64,000 nucleotides of DNA from Faeciplasma sp900553675 (GTDB lineage: Bacteria > Bacillota > Clostridia > Oscillospirales > Ruminococcaceae). The notes beneath the pieces were generated by a model. It ran no database searches, was not told the origin of the DNA, and worked only from the letters and a program-made list of their open reading frames with translations. Both the position numbers and the translations under genes were made by a program. Positions within the stretch are counted from its first letter, which is position 1. Each line of letters opens with the position of its first letter. The DNA lies in contig CAUAFG010000001.1 of assembly GCA_958428235.1 (NCBI GenBank), positions 191,500 through 255,499 of the forward strand, given 5' to 3'. Positions 17,849-25,842 of the stretch are shown one piece after another.

Positions 17849-18451
17849 ATGAAGAAAAGGTACCTATTGATCTTTGCGGCAATGCTTGCCGTCTGCACGA
17901 TTCTGCTTGCCGCATGCGGCAGCGAGAATGCAAAAGCTCCCGCAATTGATGATTCCCCTGTTGTCGACGGTGAAGACGCTGCGGATGATACTGTCGGCGA
18001 AAACATCAAGGAGAACAAAGCCCCCGAAAATCCCGACGAATACCCCGAAATTCCATCCTTCTACGGCGTATTTGCGCCAGACGAGGAGAGCGTTTGCAAA
18101 CTCATTCAGGAGAATATCCCCGCCTACGATAAGCCTTACGACACCGAATCAAAGATGATTCCGTATGTCAGTGCAAAGGAGCTTGTCAATGGCGTTCAGA
18201 TAATGACGATATTCGCACAAGACCATGGCGTTGCTGTCGGCGATATCACCTACAGCCCTGTGTGGATTTACGAGCATTCCTCCGAGGATTACAAGTCCGC
18301 CGGAATCACCCCGCAGGATTTGCGCGAGCTTATAGACTACTATTCGGAATACAAGGATTCCGAGGAAGCAAAAACACTTGCCATTGAGCGGATGCAAAAG
18401 CTTGCTTATGCCGCAGATTATTCAATTCTTGGTATAACGACCACACAATGA
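17849..18451 (+). CDS. lipoprotein, N-terminal part of a probably frameshifted gene
   Basis: A 200-aa product with a signal peptide and LLAAC lipobox, then an acidic linker (DGEDAADDT) and a domain of unknown family. The start at 17849 has AAAGGA about 9 nt upstream; the in-frame ATG at 17777 lacks an SD. The frame ends with an abrupt GITTTQ tail at a TGA. The overlapping next frame, read back through the same bases, gives a sensible continuation (FNSWYNDHTMMDTG). The two are therefore probably halves of one ancestral 500-aa lipoprotein separated by a single-base change near 18400-18445. No family recognised. Confidence 0.65.
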   Translation: MKKRYLLIFAAMLAVCTILLAACGSENAKAPAIDDSPVVDGEDAADDTVGENIKENKAPENPDEYPEIPSFYGVFAPDEESVCKLIQENIPAYDKPYDTESKMIPYVSAKELVNGVQIMTIFAQDHGVAVGDITYSPVWIYEHSSEDYKSAGITPQDLRELIDYYSEYKDSEEAKTLAIERMQKLAYAADYSILGITTTQ

Positions 18452-19350
18452 TGGACACCGGCTATTTCCCGATGGTTATGAAGGAGTTTGTGGTTGTGGG
18501 AAGTCTGAACGCTTTGGAGTATTACATCTTCCTTGCCGACAACGACCCCAACGACGGCGACGACAACATCTACATAGCGATGTACATGAAAGACCAGCTT
18601 ATGTCTGTCGGCTATGACACCCTTGAGGGCTACGACCTTTACGGCAGGTTCTTCTCCGGCTCGGGCAGGGAATTTGCATATGCAGATGTAGCCCCGGTTC
18701 CGGCAGGCTCGGCGATAAGGCTTGGCTGGAGCGGAACCTCAGAGCAAAGCTTGCAGGATGGCTTTAAGTATCTTTCCTGGATTTCAAGATTCCAGTTTTC
18801 CGGCTCGGAGTGTGCATATACCCAAGAGCAGCTTGCCGAGTATGCCAAGCGAGTTGAAGCCTTCCCGTTCGACGAAGAAGCCGCCTGCGTGGGCTGCGAG
18901 GGCATAACCCAATACGAGGATCTGGTAAACGGTGAAACCTTCTTAGAAGGTCTGATTCCCTATGAGCCGGTTTACGACTTTGCCAAGGAAAAGGCGGAAA
19001 TGATAGCTATGCTTAACGAAAAAGCTCATGTTATGGAGGATGGTGGCTGCAGCTATACCATTAAATACGGTGAGGGAATAATAGAAACATGGGTCGAGTG
19101 CGATTATGCCCTGAGTGAAGAGGAAATATACCGCTTCAAGGCTCTTTCGGACGGCGGAGAAAACCCGCGCTATTTCAGCAATGATATCCTTGAAAGCGTC
19201 GGTTACCCCGAGGAATTCCGCAGCCGAGCGCTTATAAACAATCTTGGCGACTATGCGCTTATTTCATACGGTCTGCCAAAGGTGGAGGGCTTGGATTATG
19301 TCAGGCTGTTCAAGCTGACAGCAATCGAAACCAAGGAAAGCGAGGAATAA
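18448..19350 (+). CDS. C-terminal part of the frameshifted lipoprotein, function unknown
   Basis: A 300-aa frame overlapping the preceding gene by 4 nt. It has no signal peptide, although its partner is a lipoprotein, and no SD before its ATG ATG. In its own frame, the codons before the first ATG still read as protein-like sequence (SWYNDHT). These facts favour a single original gene. Translational coupling through the ATGA overlap is the alternative. The content is acidic and aromatic-rich with no motif I can name. A strong terminator follows at 19364. Confidence 0.55.
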   Translation: MMDTGYFPMVMKEFVVVGSLNALEYYIFLADNDPNDGDDNIYIAMYMKDQLMSVGYDTLEGYDLYGRFFSGSGREFAYADVAPVPAGSAIRLGWSGTSEQSLQDGFKYLSWISRFQFSGSECAYTQEQLAEYAKRVEAFPFDEEAACVGCEGITQYEDLVNGETFLEGLIPYEPVYDFAKEKAEMIAMLNEKAHVMEDGGCSYTIKYGEGIIETWVECDYALSEEEIYRFKALSDGGENPRYFSNDILESVGYPEEFRSRALINNLGDYALISYGLPKVEGLDYVRLFKLTAIETKESEE

Positions 19351-19363
19351 TGATATAAATATA

Positions 19364-19405
19364 GCCCCTTCGGAAGCTATTTCAGGCTTCCGAAGGGGCA
19401 TTTTC
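19364..19405. terminator. bidirectional terminator
   Basis: GCCCCUUCGGAAGC pairs perfectly with GCUUCCGAAGGGGC, with a U-rich stretch on the plus side (AUUUUCU). It lies between converging genes and on the minus strand is followed by UAUAUUUAUAUC. Confidence 0.85.
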
Positions 19406-19411
19406 TGTTTA

Positions 19412-21001
19412 TCAAAGGTTTTCAAACCTCTTAACACCGCGGGTGACTATCCATGCGTATGAAGCTCCCGCCAAAGCTCCGGCTATAACCAGCCATATGG
19501 CAAGGGTAATCCAAAGGTCTATTGCCGAAAGAACGATTATCAGCAGCAGCGGCAGAAATACGATTGCCATGTTAATAAACATAGTAAACAACACGCTCAT
19601 TCCGCTTTTTACGGCAACCGCTTCGTCAGTCCAGTCTAAAATCGGGTGACGCAGGTTTTCAATCATGCCGATATTGGCGGTTAAAAGTGTGTACACCGCT
19701 ATTATTAAGAATGAATAGATAACAAACGCCCAATTTACGTAGCATGCAACGTTTATTGCTATCCACAGCAGAACCGAAACCGGCAGGGTGGAGTATATAT
19801 GAACCTTAAGCTTTGAAACAAGGATATCCTTTGAAGACATCGGCAGACTGCGCAGAATCCAAAGCGTCTTGCCCTCGATTGAGATTGTAGCCGAGGTGAA
19901 ATATATCATTCCTATAAGGAAGATAGCCGCGCATATCAGAAGCGAGGCAATTATGTTCTGAGCCATATCAATGTTTGCAAAAATAACCGTGAACATATCT
20001 TTCTTGATTATAACAAACACAGCCGCGATTATTCCCATAATAACTCCCATGCCGGAGTTTAAAAGATAGGGTGCGCTTGCAAAAATGTGGCTTACCTCGC
20101 GGCGGATAAGCGCTTTTTTGGGGGATACCGCGTCGAACCGCACCTTTTTCTCCTTGATTCGCACGGTCGAGTGCGAGTCCGCAATAATGCGGTTAAAGGT
20201 CTTGGAAAGCACCAGAAAGACTATTACAAACGGAACTATGCAGACAAGCGTTGCAAGCAGCATATAAACCAAGCTGCCGTCTGAGATGGCAGAGCCGAAC
20301 CAGTAAAGCGGCAGGGCTGTTTTAAGCTTTCCGGCGATAACCGCGCCGTTCTGAACAATAAGCTCTAAATACTTCTGCGCAGAGCTGTAGAAGTAGAAAT
20401 ACACTGCCAGAAATCCGAGGGTGAATATAACGCTGATAAGAGTTTTGGACTTTGCCTTTCTTGATACCAAAGCTATTACCCATCCCATAAGCACGCCCAT
20501 TGCGGTTGAAAGAAGCAGCAATGCAGCCGAAAGAATCACAAAGGCTATAATCCCCATAACGCTGAACCCGACAGACGTCGCCCAGACTATAACGACAGGG
20601 ACAAGCACTGTTAGGAAGTAGGCAAAGTTTGAAACAACTAAAGTCAGAATACGGGATATGATTATATACGACGACGGTATCGGCATGGATAACAGCAGGT
20701 CGTTGTCCTTGGCGTCAAAAATCTGGGTCTTGGCTATTGCCGCGCTTCCGATTATCATAAGTACAAAGCTCACAATTGCATACATCGCAAAGTACATCCA
20801 GCCAACGCCCATGGTGTTGAACGCTGTGAGCGCAGAAAACATCGAACCGAACATAAAGCCGAACACGACAAGTATATAAACATAGAGTACAGCCAAAAGA
20901 ACCAGCTTGCCCTTGGATATTCCCTTTTTAGCCTTGGCGGATTTTCCGCTCATAGAGCCCAAAAGCCCTAAAAGCTTTATTTTTACAAGATGTTTAAGCA
21001 T
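19412..21001 (-). CDS. ABC-2-type transporter permease
   Basis: A 530-aa polytopic membrane protein with about 12 hydrophobic segments, arranged as two similar halves, each with a long loop. It pairs with the ATPase encoded 17 nt upstream to form an ABC exporter. Substrate unknown; the family includes drug and peptide exporters. The open frame continues upstream to 21199 over the ATPase gene. The start at 21001 is chosen because GAGAGG lies 8 nt before its ATG and the upstream extension is just antisense-like coding overlap. Confidence 0.87.
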   Translation of the reverse strand: MLKHLVKIKLLGLLGSMSGKSAKAKKGISKGKLVLLAVLYVYILVVFGFMFGSMFSALTAFNTMGVGWMYFAMYAIVSFVLMIIGSAAIAKTQIFDAKDNDLLLSMPIPSSYIIISRILTLVVSNFAYFLTVLVPVVIVWATSVGFSVMGIIAFVILSAALLLLSTAMGVLMGWVIALVSRKAKSKTLISVIFTLGFLAVYFYFYSSAQKYLELIVQNGAVIAGKLKTALPLYWFGSAISDGSLVYMLLATLVCIVPFVIVFLVLSKTFNRIIADSHSTVRIKEKKVRFDAVSPKKALIRREVSHIFASAPYLLNSGMGVIMGIIAAVFVIIKKDMFTVIFANIDMAQNIIASLLICAAIFLIGMIYFTSATISIEGKTLWILRSLPMSSKDILVSKLKVHIYSTLPVSVLLWIAINVACYVNWAFVIYSFLIIAVYTLLTANIGMIENLRHPILDWTDEAVAVKSGMSVLFTMFINMAIVFLPLLLIIVLSAIDLWITLAIWLVIAGALAGASYAWIVTRGVKRFENL

Positions 21002-21018
21002 ACAGGCAACCTCTCTTA

Positions 21019-21732
21019 TTACGAATTGGTTTCGGCAAGCTCTAAGAATACGTCCTCTAACGAGCTGTCTCCCTTTACCTGAGCCATGCTTCCGTTGGCG
21101 ATTATTTTGCCCTGCTTGATTATGGCAACCCTGTCGCAAAGCTTTTCGGCAACCTCTAAAACGTGGGTCGAGAAGAAGATAGCGCCGCCGTTGTCGCATA
21201 TTTCGCGCATGATGCCCTTAAGCTGGTGAGCGGCAACAGGGTCGAGTCCCACAAAAGGCTCATCCATTATAATAAGCTTGGGGTCGTGAATAAGCGCGGA
21301 GATAACTGCTAATTTCTGCTTCATTCCGTGCGAATAGGAGGATATCGGCTGACCTAAGTCGCCGGCTATTCCAAGCATTTCGGCATACTTATCCATTTTT
21401 GCCTTGCGGTCTTCCTTGGAAACGCCGTAGATATCCGCGATAAAGTTGAGATACTTAACGCCTGTGAGATATTCATACAAATCGGGGTTATCCGGCAGAT
21501 ATGCCATCTCGCGCTTGCAGGCGATAGGCTCCTTTTTAATGGACTTGCCGTTGATATATACCTCGCCTGCCTCAAAGTTTAAAAGCCCGCAGCAGGACTT
21601 TATAACGGTGGTTTTGCCCGCGCCGTTGTGACCGATAAAAGCGTATATCTCCCCGGGCTGAATGTGAAGGCAGATGTCCGAAGCGGCAACCTTGTCGCCG
21701 TAGGATTTTGTAAGATGCTCGATTTTTAACAT
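21019..21732 (-). CDS. ABC transporter ATP-binding protein
   Basis: A 237-aa ABC ATPase. Walker A is GHNGAGKTT, the Q-loop region precedes LYEYLTG, the signature is SYSHGMKQK (a CcmA/ABC-2 exporter variant), Walker B is LIIMDEP and the switch His is in FFSTHVLE. It energises the membrane partner encoded just downstream. AAGGGG 7 nt upstream fixes the start at 21732. Transcription probably starts at the promoter at 21786-21814, which is overlapped by a large dyad, so a dedicated repressor is likely. Confidence 0.93.
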   Translation of the reverse strand: MLKIEHLTKSYGDKVAASDICLHIQPGEIYAFIGHNGAGKTTVIKSCCGLLNFEAGEVYINGKSIKKEPIACKREMAYLPDNPDLYEYLTGVKYLNFIADIYGVSKEDRKAKMDKYAEMLGIAGDLGQPISSYSHGMKQKLAVISALIHDPKLIIMDEPFVGLDPVAAHQLKGIMREICDNGGAIFFSTHVLEVAEKLCDRVAIIKQGKIIANGSMAQVKGDSSLEDVFLELAETNS

Positions 21733-21769
21733 GGCTATTCCCCTTCTTATCACGTAAATATAGTTTACC

Positions 21770-21800
21770 GCAATGCGATATCAAAATGATATCACATTGC
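21770..21800. promoter_or_regulatory. 31-bp operator dyad over the ABC operon promoter
   Basis: GCAATGCGATATC, AAAAT, GATATCACATTGC: a 13-bp inverted repeat with a single mismatch. It covers the -10 and much of the spacer of the minus-strand promoter. This is a typical geometry for a dimeric repressor, for example GntR/YtrA type, but no such regulator gene is adjacent. Confidence 0.65.
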
Positions 21801-21814
21801 AACTCTTTTGTCAA
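21786..21814 (-). promoter_or_regulatory. promoter of the ABC exporter operon
   Basis: On the minus strand: TTGACA (21814-21809), 17-bp spacer, TATCAT (21791-21786). Confidence 0.7.
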
Positions 21815-21858
21815 TAGCTTTTTCCTTAAAATGGACGGAAAAATTATTAATTTTTGCT

Positions 21859-23862
21859 CTATCGGCTTTTGCGGTAAACGATCCGCCCCAGCTCGGGATG
21901 CTTTGGCAGAATGTCCTCCGCCAGAACGCTTATCGGTGCGCTTGCCCACGGATGGCAGAAGCTTGTGTTCCACTTCTGCTCCTTGCCCCACGCCTCAAAG
22001 CAGGTGGTTGCGCCCTCGCGGACCATGTTGTACCACGAATGCTCGCCTTGCGAGACTATAAGCGAGTAAGCGTCGGTATGCCGTCCAAGACGGCAGAGCG
22101 CCTTTAGCAGAAAGTACGCCATATACACTCCGCAGCTCAGACCCTTCTTAACTATAAAATCGCCTACAGCCAGCTCGCTGCCGCTTTTTATAAAGCCGTA
22201 AAACGCCGGAAGTATGTTTGAATGAAGCGAAATGTGACTGCTGTTTGCCCTGTCCTTATACAGTCCGGTTTCCGAATCGTAAAATTTGCGGTTGAAGGCT
22301 TTAATAAGCGCGGGGCTCTCCTTTTTATATGATACGCCCAGAATATCCCTTATCTGCTCGGTGCCGATAACACAGCCGATGTAAAAGGCGTTAATAACAT
22401 TGTGCGGCTCGGCACTGTAGTCCGGCGGAAAGTCGTAGCCGTCGCGCATATTTTCGGGCCAGTCAACAAGATTCCACTCGTCCATGACGCGGCATAAAAG
22501 CCCGTCCCCGCGTGAGTATTTTTTGAAGTGAGAGATTATCCCCTCGCACACCTTAAGATTTTCGCTAAGATAAGCCCTATCCCCGACCGCATTGTAATAC
22601 CGCAGGGCTGAAAGCGGGAACTGCAAGGAATAGTCGGCGATCTCCTGTAAGAAAGAGCCGGGAGCCACCGCCAGCAGCCCTTGTCTTATCTTTGCCGACT
22701 GCATCTGATTGTCTATCGCCTTTTTCAAAAGGGATGTGTCGCCGGTGAGAATCAGGTGAGAAGCGCCGGTGACAGTAACATCTCCGGCATACTGCCCCTT
22801 TTCGCGGGTAGGGCAGTCGACAAAAACCTCCTGCGAGCCGTATTTTACTCCGTTTTTGCAGATATCCCATACCTGCTTTAAAACCGGCGAGGCTGCTTCA
22901 AGCTCGCAGTAGCTATCGTCAAAGGGATAGTGCCTTACAATCGCCTTTACAAACGTTATTTGCACGCCGTCCTGCGGTATAACTGCGGCATATCTGAAGC
23001 CGCGGTAGTCGTACTGCTCAAATACTCCTCCGCCTTCGGGTATAGTCCAGTATTCCTCATACAGGCAGCCGCAGCGCATATCATAGCGGACATTGCCGCT
23101 TTCATCAAGCTCCTCGCCGCAGAGTATGCGAACTTTCGCTCCGGCTTTTCCCTTTGCGCTGATACGCAGAGTGCTGGTTATTTCCTGCCCGAAGTCGTAT
23201 AAACATCCGCCGGATTCTATCTGCTCAACGGCAAAAGGCTCCTTTTCGTACACCTGAAGCGGCTTTGCGGGACATGGACTGAAAACGTGGTCGGTGACAA
23301 TCTCGGCGCAGCTACTCCATTCGCTTATGCCGGCTCTGCCGTCAAAGTCCTCCGAAAACATGGTGTTCATACCGATTATATGGCTTGGACTGCAGCCCTT
23401 GATAAAAGCCGATTCCCAGCTTGAATCGGTGTGCAGAATGCAGTCGGAATTAAAGTAAAGCTCGGCAATAAAGCCGAGCCTTCTGTCCCCGCTCTGATAG
23501 GCGCGGTTGATTAGTCCCTGATAGTAAACATCTGCGCAGATTTCGTTTTCGCCGTCTTTTATAAAATCTGTAACGTCAAATTCGTTCCAGTAGTAACAGG
23601 TGTGATATCCCTGCGCCGGACCCTGACCCACAAAGCTTCCGTTTATATAAAGCTTATAGTAGTCGTCCGCAGAGACGCGGATATGCGCCCTGATGCCGGC
23701 TTTGCTGACGTTAAACCGCTTTCTGACATAAAACCTTACATTTTTCGGCTCTTCGCCCATAACGCTTTCCGGTCTGTCGAAAACATCAACAGGAGTAAGA
23801 CCTGCAAGCCGCTCAGGGCATATCCATTTGCCGTATTCAAATATATCAGATTTCATATGCAT
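21859..23862 (-). CDS. GH78-like alpha-L-rhamnosidase family glycoside hydrolase
   Basis: A 667-aa protein resembling family GH78. An N-terminal beta-sandwich holds YKLYINGSFVGQGPAQG and YYWNEFDVT, typical of the rhamnosidase N-terminal carbohydrate-binding domain. The (alpha/alpha)6 catalytic part contains DCPTREKGQYAGD, the counterpart of the DCPQR-ER-GWTGD active-site block, with a Glu still present. A later stretch has EWNLVDWP and ATTCFEAWG. There is no signal peptide, so it should act inside the cell on imported oligosaccharides. GGAG lies 6-7 nt before the ATG. It is 30 nt downstream of the cation exchanger gene on the same strand. Substrate specificity for rhamnose is inferred only. 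Confidence 0.82.
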   Translation of the reverse strand: MHMKSDIFEYGKWICPERLAGLTPVDVFDRPESVMGEEPKNVRFYVRKRFNVSKAGIRAHIRVSADDYYKLYINGSFVGQGPAQGYHTCYYWNEFDVTDFIKDGENEICADVYYQGLINRAYQSGDRRLGFIAELYFNSDCILHTDSSWESAFIKGCSPSHIIGMNTMFSEDFDGRAGISEWSSCAEIVTDHVFSPCPAKPLQVYEKEPFAVEQIESGGCLYDFGQEITSTLRISAKGKAGAKVRILCGEELDESGNVRYDMRCGCLYEEYWTIPEGGGVFEQYDYRGFRYAAVIPQDGVQITFVKAIVRHYPFDDSYCELEAASPVLKQVWDICKNGVKYGSQEVFVDCPTREKGQYAGDVTVTGASHLILTGDTSLLKKAIDNQMQSAKIRQGLLAVAPGSFLQEIADYSLQFPLSALRYYNAVGDRAYLSENLKVCEGIISHFKKYSRGDGLLCRVMDEWNLVDWPENMRDGYDFPPDYSAEPHNVINAFYIGCVIGTEQIRDILGVSYKKESPALIKAFNRKFYDSETGLYKDRANSSHISLHSNILPAFYGFIKSGSELAVGDFIVKKGLSCGVYMAYFLLKALCRLGRHTDAYSLIVSQGEHSWYNMVREGATTCFEAWGKEQKWNTSFCHPWASAPISVLAEDILPKHPELGRIVYRKSR

Positions 23863-23892
23863 AATTGTCTCCGCTTGCGAAAGGCTTGCGGA

Positions 23893-24855
23893 TCATACCG
23901 TAAAGCAGGTCATAGCTATTGCCAGATAACCCGCGTACATGCAAAGCATAAGTGCGCCCTGCCACTTTTTAAACTTCTCGGTAAACAGCGTGGGTATGAT
24001 AGCAACCGCGACTATTGCAAGGCAGGCGGGCATATCAAGCATATAGCCCTGCTTGGATATTTCAAGTCTGCCGCCGGATACGATGGACGAAAGCGGCAGA
24101 ATAAGCGAAAGGTCGATAACGTTTGCACCGATGATGTTTCCGGCGGAAAGTCCCGACTGCTTTTTAACAATGGCAGTGATGGTTGTTACAAGCTCAGGAA
24201 GAGAGGTTCCGATTGCAACCATGGTTATCGCAATTATAGCCTCGGGGATTCCTATAGCGGTGGCGATTGCCGAGCCGTGGTCAACAAGAAGGTCAGAGCC
24301 TATAACCAGCATAACCGCGCCCAATACAAAGAACACAATCTTTATAACAACGTCTTTTTTGGTAAACGAGGGCTTTTCCTCGGTAGAGCGGTCAGCCTTG
24401 GCAGACTTGATATTCTCGCAAACATAAACCGCAAAGATTATAAACAAAACTATGCTTGCAATCATCGAAAAATGTCTGGGCTCGGAGCCTAAGCTTCCAA
24501 CCCATACCATTATGATAGCGCCGATAAGAAGCAGACCCTTTACTAAATACTTCTTTCTGGGAATTGCTATGGTCATGAAAAGTATTGCGACGGAAAGGAT
24601 AATACCGGTGTTTGCGGTTACCGAACCGACTGCGTTGCCGACTGCCATATCATACTTGCCCTCGGCGGCTGCCATGATGGAAACTATCATTTCGGGCATG
24701 GTGGTTGCAACCGAAACAATAGTCGCACCAACTATGAATTTGGGTATTCCCGAAACTTCGGCTATCCACGAAGCGGAATCCACAAAGAAATCTCCGCCCT
24801 TTACGATAAGCGCGATTCCGATTGCAAACAAAAGCAGGTGAATCCAGATTGACAT
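23893..24855 (-). CDS. CaCA-family cation exchanger (YrbG-like Ca2+/Na+ or Mn2+ antiporter)
   Basis: A 320-aa integral membrane protein with about ten TM segments in two inverted halves. Both halves carry the alpha-repeat: GATIVSVATTMPEM with GNAVGS in the first and AITMVAIGTSLPEL with GNIIGAN in the second. These bind the exchanged cation. The family moves Ca2+ (and in some members Mn2+) out in exchange for Na+ or H+. The probable manganese riboswitch in its leader argues for Mn2+ efflux here. GGAGG precedes the ATG. It may be co-transcribed with the GH78 gene. Confidence 0.88.
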   Translation of the reverse strand: MSIWIHLLLFAIGIALIVKGGDFFVDSASWIAEVSGIPKFIVGATIVSVATTMPEMIVSIMAAAEGKYDMAVGNAVGSVTANTGIILSVAILFMTIAIPRKKYLVKGLLLIGAIIMVWVGSLGSEPRHFSMIASIVLFIIFAVYVCENIKSAKADRSTEEKPSFTKKDVVIKIVFFVLGAVMLVIGSDLLVDHGSAIATAIGIPEAIIAITMVAIGTSLPELVTTITAIVKKQSGLSAGNIIGANVIDLSLILPLSSIVSGGRLEISKQGYMLDMPACLAIVAVAIIPTLFTEKFKKWQGALMLCMYAGYLAIAMTCFTV

Positions 24856-24894
24856 GATTAATAAACCTCCGAATTAAGAATTATTTTGCTTCGG

Positions 24895-24934
24895 GACAAA
24901 AATATAGACCCATCTGCCCCAAGCAGATAAGTCT
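24895..24934 (-). terminator. attenuator hairpin of the riboswitch expression platform
   Basis: On the minus-strand RNA AGAC-UUAUCUGC pairs with GCAGAUG-GUCU, followed by AUAUUUUUG. Its 5' arm reuses the CUUAUC bases that close aptamer helix P1, so the two folds exclude each other. Confidence 0.65.
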
Positions 24935-25012
24935 CATCGTTTAACGCTCTGCCGGGAAAAATCCGTGATGTCGGCAAAGCTACACATATGTCGTGCCAAT
25001 TACTCCCTTATC
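24926..25012 (-). promoter_or_regulatory. yybP-ykoY-type (manganese) riboswitch aptamer
   Basis: Read on the minus strand, GAUAAG (25012-25007) pairs with CUUAUC (24931-24926) as P1. Just inside the 5' arm is GGGAGUA, and just inside the 3' arm is GAUGAGA, matching the conserved GGGGAGUAG and GCAAGAC flanks of the yybP-ykoY class. A second helix CUUUGCCG/CGGCAGAG encloses a CAUCACGG loop. The gene downstream, a CaCA exchanger, is a known context for this class. Ligand binding would free the gene from the downstream attenuator. Confidence 0.7.
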
Positions 25013-25019
25013 GCAAACA

Positions 25020-25048
25020 ATTATAACCGCGCGCAGCGAAAATGTCAA
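25020..25048 (-). promoter_or_regulatory. promoter of the riboswitch/exchanger transcript
   Basis: Minus strand: perfect TTGACA (25048-25043), 17-bp spacer, perfect TATAAT (25025-25020). The RNA would begin at the aptamer. Confidence 0.85.
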
Positions 25049-25080
25049 TAGTAAAATTGCAAAATAATTCAGATTTCCTA

Positions 25081-25109
25081 TTGTAATGCGGGTCGAAAAA
25101 TGCTATAAT
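25081..25109 (+). promoter_or_regulatory. upp promoter
   Basis: TTGTAA at 25081-25086, 17-bp spacer, TATAAT at 25104-25109, about 40 bp before the upp start. Confidence 0.75.
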
Positions 25110-25150
25110 AGTTAAAAATAATAAATTTACTATGATAGAGAGGTATTTTT

Positions 25151-25780
25151 ATGGCTAATGTAACTATTTTCGACCACCCGCTTATCAAGCACAAAATCTC
25201 CCTACTGAGGGACAAAAACACCGGCACCAAGGATTTCAGAACGCTTATTGAGGAGATTGCAACCCTTATGGGCTACGAAGCCCTGCGCGACCTTCCCTTG
25301 GAGCAGGTTGAAATTGAAACTCCCATCTGCAAGACCTCCTGCCCGATGGTTTCGGGAAAGAAGCTTGCAATAGTCCCCATCCTGCGCGCAGGCTTGGGAA
25401 TGGTAAACGGCATTCTGGCGCTTGTCCCCTCTGCCAAGGTGGGACACATCGGAATGTATCGCGACGAGGTTACCCACATCCCGCACGAATACTACTGCAA
25501 GCTGCCCGACAATATCGGAGACAGAACAATAATCGTCCTCGACCCGATGCTTGCAACCGGCGGTTCTGCCGTGGACGCTGTTAATCTTATCAAGCAGCGC
25601 GGCGGAAAGCATATCAAGTTTATGTCGATTATTGCCGCTCCCGAAGGCTTGAAGCTTCTTTCTGAGGCTCACCCCGACGTTGAAATATACTGCGGAAATC
25701 TCGACGAGTGTCTCAACGAAAACTGCTATATCGTCCCCGGACTGGGCGACGCCGGAGACAGAATATTCGGCACCAAATAA
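25151..25780 (+). CDS. upp: uracil phosphoribosyltransferase
   Basis: A 209-aa cytoplasmic salvage enzyme that makes UMP from uracil and PRPP. The PRPP-binding loop IVLDPMLATGGSA and the C-terminal uracil-recognition segment PGLGDAGDR are both present, as is the LRAGLGM motif. Length is normal. GAGAGG precedes the ATG. It has its own promoter and ends 62 nt before the flotillin-like gene, with no terminator seen between them, so read-through is possible. Confidence 0.97.
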   Translation: MANVTIFDHPLIKHKISLLRDKNTGTKDFRTLIEEIATLMGYEALRDLPLEQVEIETPICKTSCPMVSGKKLAIVPILRAGLGMVNGILALVPSAKVGHIGMYRDEVTHIPHEYYCKLPDNIGDRTIIVLDPMLATGGSAVDAVNLIKQRGGKHIKFMSIIAAPEGLKLLSEAHPDVEIYCGNLDECLNENCYIVPGLGDAGDRIFGTK

Positions 25781-25842
25781 CAATACATTTTATCAGGTGG
25801 CTTTAACAATTTACAGTTTAACAAGTGACAGGAGGAAAAACC

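Noticed and set aside
23602..24492. Long plus-strand open frame of 296 codons
   Set aside because: It lies antisense to the GH78-like and exchanger genes, has no SD and an implausible composition; the minus-strand genes have clear families.
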